Origin: an uncultured Eubacteriales bacterium
GTDB lineage: Bacteria > Bacillota_A > Clostridia > Lachnospirales > Lachnospiraceae
Reading direction: 5' to 3'
NCBI GenBank assembly: GCA_900321365.1
Contig: ONVT01000206.1
Span: forward strand, 1-9,111
DNA: 9,111 bases
The notes below the pieces were generated by a model, which saw only the letters and a program-made list of their open reading frames with translations, made no database searches and was not told the DNA's origin. A program made the position numbers and the translations under genes. Of this stretch, positions 5,504-9,111 are shown in pieces. The stretch's first letter is position 1, and each line of letters begins with the position of its first letter.

Positions 5504-6664
5504 ATGAAGTGGATTAATAAACTTGAGAGAAAGTTCGGAAAATACGCGATCCGAAACCTTCCCTTGATCATGATCCTGTTGGAGGCGGTCGGATATACCC
5601 TCAGCGTTGTGGCTCCGAACGTCCTGTACTACATCTGTTTCAGCCCGGCCGATATCTGCCGGGGGCAGGTCTGGAGACTGATTACCTGGGTGCTGATGCC
5701 TCCGTCGCGGCTGGATATCTTTACGGTGATCATGCTGTTCTTCTACTTCTGGATCGCGCGGACGCTCGCCTCCACCTGGGGCGATTTCTATTTCAACATC
5801 TATATCCTCGGCGGGATCATAATCACGGACATCGGCATGATGATCGCCTATCCCGTTTTCATGTCGGTCGGATCGATGACGGCTCTGATGAATATCAGCT
5901 ACATGAGCGCGTATGTGAACCTGTACTACATCCAGACGACGATCCTGCTTGCATTTGCGTTCACCTATCCGAACGCGCAGGTATATCTGTACTTCATTAT
6001 CCCGATCAAGATGAGCTGGCTTGGCATCTTCGAGGGTGTCATGCTTGTCTACAACTTTATCCGTGTCGGCATGGCGACGCCCCGCCTTGTAATCCTGCTG
6101 GCGGTTTTGAATTTCGTTATCTACTTCCTGCTGACAAAGGACCTGAGGCGGTTCCATCCGAAGGAATTTGCCAGAAGGGCAAATTACAGAAAGACGACCG
6201 GGCAGGGCGGAGGCTTCTTCTCCGGCTTTGGTTCTCACGGATCGAACAAAAACGGCGGTTCCGGAGCAAGCGGATCGGGGCAGAATGGCAGGAGCCCATG
6301 GGGATCGGGGCAGAACAGGAGTCCCTGGGGATCGGGTCAGAAAGGCAGCAGTCCCTGGAGATCGGGTCAGAACAACAATGGAAATGGTTCCCGTGGCTAT
6401 GGTCAGAACAGTGGTGCCCAGAACACCGGAAATCCCGGATCAGGGAATTCAGGTTCTGTCTTTGGACGGGGAAACCAGACAGGGTTCACAAAGATCTATC
6501 CGAACGGCGCCAGGCACCGCTGCACCATCTGCGGCAGGACCGAGCTGGACGATGAGCGTCTGGAGTTCCGGTACTGTTCCAAGTGTGAGGGCAGCCATGA
6601 GTACTGCCAGGATCATCTGTTCACGCACCAGCACATCAAAAACGGCGTGCCCGGCGGGACGTAA
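5504..6664 (+). CDS. rhomboid/derlin-like membrane protein with zinc-binding-like C-terminus, predicted non-proteolytic
   Basis: A 386-aa protein of three parts. Residues 18-212 form about six transmembrane helices with rhomboid-superfamily landmarks: GQVWRLITWVLMP (54-66, the WR motif after helix 1), and YPNAQVYLYFIIPIKMSWLG (155-174), close to the rhomboid F-P-x-A-x-v-...-P-x-K segment. The catalytic GxSG serine expected just before YPNAQ is absent (the region reads YVNLYYIQ), and no active-site His is seen in the last helix. It is therefore probably a pseudoprotease, like derlins or iRhoms. Residues 233-330 are a Gly/Ser/Asn/Gln-rich linker with SPWGSGQ repeats. Residues 338-377 hold C340-x2-C343, C358-x2-C361, C368-x2-H371, H375 and H377, enough ligands for one or two zinc sites. 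AAGGA (5490-5494) lies 9 nt before the ATG. Substrate and role are unknown. Confidence 0.8.
   Translation: MKWINKLERKFGKYAIRNLPLIMILLEAVGYTLSVVAPNVLYYICFSPADICRGQVWRLITWVLMPPSRLDIFTVIMLFFYFWIARTLASTWGDFYFNIYILGGIIITDIGMMIAYPVFMSVGSMTALMNISYMSAYVNLYYIQTTILLAFAFTYPNAQVYLYFIIPIKMSWLGIFEGVMLVYNFIRVGMATPRLVILLAVLNFVIYFLLTKDLRRFHPKEFARRANYRKTTGQGGGFFSGFGSHGSNKNGGSGASGSGQNGRSPWGSGQNRSPWGSGQKGSSPWRSGQNNNGNGSRGYGQNSGAQNTGNPGSGNSGSVFGRGNQTGFTKIYPNGARHRCTICGRTELDDERLEFRYCSKCEGSHEYCQDHLFTHQHIKNGVPGGT
6272..6376 (+). repeat. 27/30-bp coding repeats in the rhomboid-like protein's linker
   Basis: Units at 6272-6301 (30 bp), 6302-6328 (27 bp), 6329-6358 (30 bp) and a partial at 6359-6376 encode GSGQNGRSPW, GSGQNRSPW, GSGQKGSSPW and RSGQNN. 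All lengths are multiples of three, so the frame survives changes in copy number. The linker is a flexible, Trp-spotted, low-complexity chain between the membrane domain and the Cys/His tail. Confidence 0.85.
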
Positions 6665-6773
6665 TCTGTGACATAACCTGGTTGCCGATGTGAATTGCGA
6701 TTTGGGGTAAATCAATCCGGCTGTTGTATCAGAATGTGATGCAGGCCAGACCGGCAAAAGAACTGAATGCAGT

Positions 6774-6800
6774 TTGAAGCGCCGGATGTAGATATAGAAT
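6774..6800 (+). promoter_or_regulatory. possible weak promoter for the LTA synthase-like gene
   Basis: TTGAAG (6774-6779) and TAGAAT (6795-6800) match the -35 at 4/6 and the -10 at 5/6, but the 15-bp spacer is short. It lies about 30 bp before the GTG start, in a 165-nt gap that holds no clear terminator. This is a tentative call. Confidence 0.2.
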
Positions 6801-6829
6801 CATTACTTGTGAGAAATAAAGGTTAGAAC

Positions 6830-9111
6830 GTGACAGAGAAGAAAGAAGAAGAAAAGCCTGTCCGCACTTTGCCGGAAGGGGCAGATGCTTCGAAGCTAAC
6901 AGGCAGAAAAGCAGGGATTATCCGGTCAGCGATCCTGACGGGTTTCCTGCTGGTATTAATCATTCTGGCGATCCGGGACAAAACTCCGTTCCCGGAGAGT
7001 GTTCCGCAGAACCGGTACTGGACGGACAACATCGTCGACTTCCTGGCGTCATACAAGGAAGTGATCGCGGTTGTCCTTGTCCTTTTGTACGGTTTGTACC
7101 GGTATGTCCGCATTCCGCGCGGAATCCCGACGATCGTGTGGACCGCTGTTTGGGCGGTGCTGATCCCGTGGCTGTCATTTGTCTGCGTGGAAGCCTACAA
7201 TAAGGGGTACTGGCACGTCGGCGCACGTGTTTCCTATGAAAATGCCAGCCCGATGAACAGCATGTTCCTCCTGAACATGCTCCTGTACTACCTGTTCTTC
7301 GCGGCGATGACCTTCCTGCTCGGAGGTTTCTTCGCGGGTTACGCGGCCGCGGCCGCGATCCTGATGAGCATAGCGATCGGGAACTACTACGTGCAGCAGT
7401 TCCGCGGAAGCCCCATTGTACCGTGGGACTTTCTCTCGCTCCACACCGCTGCCAATGTCGCCGGAGGATTCGAATATAAGATTTTCTGGCAGATGATCCT
7501 GGCGACTCTCGGGTTTGTGTTCCTGCTTCTGACGATCGGGAAGATGAAGGGAAAGGTGCGTTTTCTGCCGCTTCGGATCATCGGATGTGTGGCGGCTTTT
7601 GCTGCTCTTTTCTTGCTGATAGCAGCCCTTCAGAAGGACAAGGTCAAGTCTTACTGGGGAATCGACACAACACTCTTCACCCCGAACGTTCGCTATACGA
7701 AGAACGGATTCTGGCCCGCATTTCTGTCGAACATTTCCTTCCTGAATGTTGAGAAGCCGGACGGCTACAGCGTGGATACGGTGGAGGAGATCGCCGCGGA
7801 GGCGGTGGTGGAGTACCGAAACTCCGGTGAGAGTAGAGAGGATCGTGTACCGGATGCGGATGAAAATGACGAGCGTGTTGAAAGTGAATCACGAAATCTG
7901 TCAAAGTCAGGTTCCGGAATGGATACATCAGTTCCGGAGAATGAAGAGAGTGCAGCGATACTAATGTCGAGCGGGGAAAAATCTTCAGATGTTGCAAAGC
8001 AGAATCTGGAAGCAACCGTCGAGCACCCGAACATCATCGTCATCATGAATGAGGCATTCTCGGATCTGGCGGTGCTGGGCGATTTCAACACCAGCGAAGA
8101 CTACATGCCCAACTTCCGCAGGCTCATGGAGGAGTACACCTCCGGCTATCTCCAGGTCTCGGTCAAGGGAGGGAATACGGCAAACACGGAATATGAATTC
8201 CTCAGCGGAGACTCCATGGCGTTCCTGCCTCAGGGCTGCGTCGTGTTCCAGCAGTACATCCATGAACCGATCCCGACCATCGCCACCTGCCTGGACGGGC
8301 TTGGCTACGAAACCATCGGCATGCATCCCTACCAGGGAAGCGGATGGGAGAGGGACCGCGTCTATCCGCTGATGGGCTTCGACGTGTTCCTGGACCAGAG
8401 CGCTTTCAGCGGCGCGGACAAGCTCAGGAACTATGTGAGCGACAAGGGCGCATTTGACAAGGTAATCGAGCTGTTCGAAAACAAGGAAGAGGGCAGGAGT
8501 CAGTTCCAGTTCCTGGTCACCATGCAGAATCATTCCGGCTACTCTCCCAAGGATACCGACAACGGCTTCTCGGAGGAGGTTCTGCTGACGGACGCCGCCA
8601 TGCAGAGCGCGTCGGTCGTGGCTGCGGAGCGCTACCTGACGCTCATCAAGTATTCTGACGCGGCGTTCGGCGAGCTGATCGAGTATTTCGAGAAAAATGT
8701 CACTGAGCCCACGATCATCGTGATGTTCGGTGACCACGAGCCAAATGATTACGTCACAGAAGTCATCGACGAACTGGTCGGAAATGAGAGCTTCGTGACT
8801 GCCTCTGACAACAGCGGGGCGGCGGACGCGACGGAGGAATCCCTGGAAGACGTCCAGAAGCATTACCAGGTGCCTTTCATCATCTGGAACAACTTCGGCG
8901 TACCAAAGGACGAATCCGTCAGCATGACGAGTGTGAACTATCTCAATGCGATGATCATGGAGGAAGCCGGCCTTCCGCTGAGCGAATACCAGATGTTCCT
9001 GCTTAATCTTCAGAAGAAGCTCCCGGTCATCGCGGCGGGCGCCTATATGGATGCGGATGGCACATACCACAGCTGGGCCGGAAGAAAAAAGGATGAAGAG
9101 AACAGAGAATC
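6830..9111 (+). CDS. LTA synthase family (sulfatase-fold) membrane phosphoglycerol transferase, 3' truncated
   Basis: At least 760 aa, open to the right edge. It starts at GTG 6830 with AAAGG 7 nt upstream; the first in-frame ATG is residue 142, inside the membrane region. About six or seven transmembrane helices occupy residues 33-267. A family-typical loop, FRGSPIVPWDFLSL, lies at 191-204. An acidic, Ser-rich insert spans about 319-398. The extracellular sulfatase-fold domain begins at HPNIIVIMNEAFSD. By motif comparison with S. aureus LtaS, all key residues are present: E408 (metal), T450 in GGNTANTE (nucleophile), H499, W506 and R508 with identical spacing to LtaS H347/W354/R356, H568 in MQNHSGY, and D635-H636 in FGDHEP (metal). 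It should transfer glycerol phosphate from phosphatidylglycerol to a glycolipid or polymer. Whether it makes lipoteichoic acid or another polymer (MdoB/OpgB-like) cannot be decided. The C-terminus is not in the window. Confidence 0.92.
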   Translation, partial: MTEKKEEEKPVRTLPEGADASKLTGRKAGIIRSAILTGFLLVLIILAIRDKTPFPESVPQNRYWTDNIVDFLASYKEVIAVVLVLLYGLYRYVRIPRGIPTIVWTAVWAVLIPWLSFVCVEAYNKGYWHVGARVSYENASPMNSMFLLNMLLYYLFFAAMTFLLGGFFAGYAAAAAILMSIAIGNYYVQQFRGSPIVPWDFLSLHTAANVAGGFEYKIFWQMILATLGFVFLLLTIGKMKGKVRFLPLRIIGCVAAFAALFLLIAALQKDKVKSYWGIDTTLFTPNVRYTKNGFWPAFLSNISFLNVEKPDGYSVDTVEEIAAEAVVEYRNSGESREDRVPDADENDERVESESRNLSKSGSGMDTSVPENEESAAILMSSGEKSSDVAKQNLEATVEHPNIIVIMNEAFSDLAVLGDFNTSEDYMPNFRRLMEEYTSGYLQVSVKGGNTANTEYEFLSGDSMAFLPQGCVVFQQYIHEPIPTIATCLDGLGYETIGMHPYQGSGWERDRVYPLMGFDVFLDQSAFSGADKLRNYVSDKGAFDKVIELFENKEEGRSQFQFLVTMQNHSGYSPKDTDNGFSEEVLLTDAAMQSASVVAAERYLTLIKYSDAAFGELIEYFEKNVTEPTIIVMFGDHEPNDYVTEVIDELVGNESFVTASDNSGAADATEESLEDVQKHYQVPFIIWNNFGVPKDESVSMTSVNYLNAMIMEEAGLPLSEYQMFLLNLQKKLPVIAAGAYMDADGTYHSWAGRKKDEENRE

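Noticed and set aside
5276..6238. 320-aa minus-strand ORF opposite the potD end and the rhomboid-like gene
   Set aside because: It straddles two + strand genes, has a charged low-complexity translation without membrane segments or motifs, and is best seen as a shadow.
7341..7355. GC-rich alternating GCGGCCGC run
   Set aside because: It simply encodes a poly-Ala stretch in a transmembrane helix of the LTA synthase-like protein; no other structure is needed to explain it.
7985..9070. 361-aa minus-strand ORF at the right end
   Set aside because: It is antisense to the catalytic domain of the LTA synthase-like gene, whose conserved residues fix the + frame as real.

Overview
The window looks like chromosomal DNA of a Gram-positive Clostridia member, probably Lachnospiraceae-like. 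The gene order (XRE-cupin regulator followed by potA-potB-potC-potD), the lipoprotein form of the solute-binding protein, the strong AGGAGG-type ribosome sites and the LtaS/MdoB-type envelope synthase all fit. The taxon is an inference from content and style, not a database match. All well-supported genes are on the + strand.

Layout. 1-267: left flank with short degenerate repeats, a consensus sigma-A promoter (TTGACA-16-TATAAT) and a leader of about 165 nt with a small hairpin; a doubtful minus-strand ORF may run off the left edge. 268-807: HTH-cupin regulator. 905-3894: potA, potB and potC, a polyamine ABC importer (ATPase plus two permeases). A four-copy 34-bp tandem repeat covers the potB 3' end and the potB-potC gap. 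3895-4053: leader with a possible extended -10 promoter and a perfect 9-bp stem-loop. 4054-5346: potD, the substrate-binding lipoprotein, with an unusually long repetitive linker. 5347-5503: spacer with two small hairpins and no convincing terminator. 5504-6664: a rhomboid/derlin-like membrane protein lacking the protease residues, with a Gly/Ser/Gln-rich repeat linker and a C-terminal Cys/His zinc-binding-like module. 6830-9111: an LtaS/MdoB-type membrane synthase (sulfatase-fold phosphoglycerol transferase) with all its catalytic residues visible, cut by the right edge.

How it works together. The regulator probably senses a small ligand, possibly a polyamine, through its cupin domain and controls the downstream pot genes. 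PotD captures spermidine or putrescine outside the membrane, PotB and PotC form the channel, and PotA powers import. The last two genes are envelope proteins with no evident link to polyamines.

The pot operon is a known system. The least ordinary points are the 34-bp minisatellite at the potB-potC junction, where the two genes share one reading frame split by a single TGA, and the rhomboid-like pseudoprotease with a zinc-binding-like tail. I saw no CRISPR array, tRNA, rRNA, transposase or clear intrinsic terminator.
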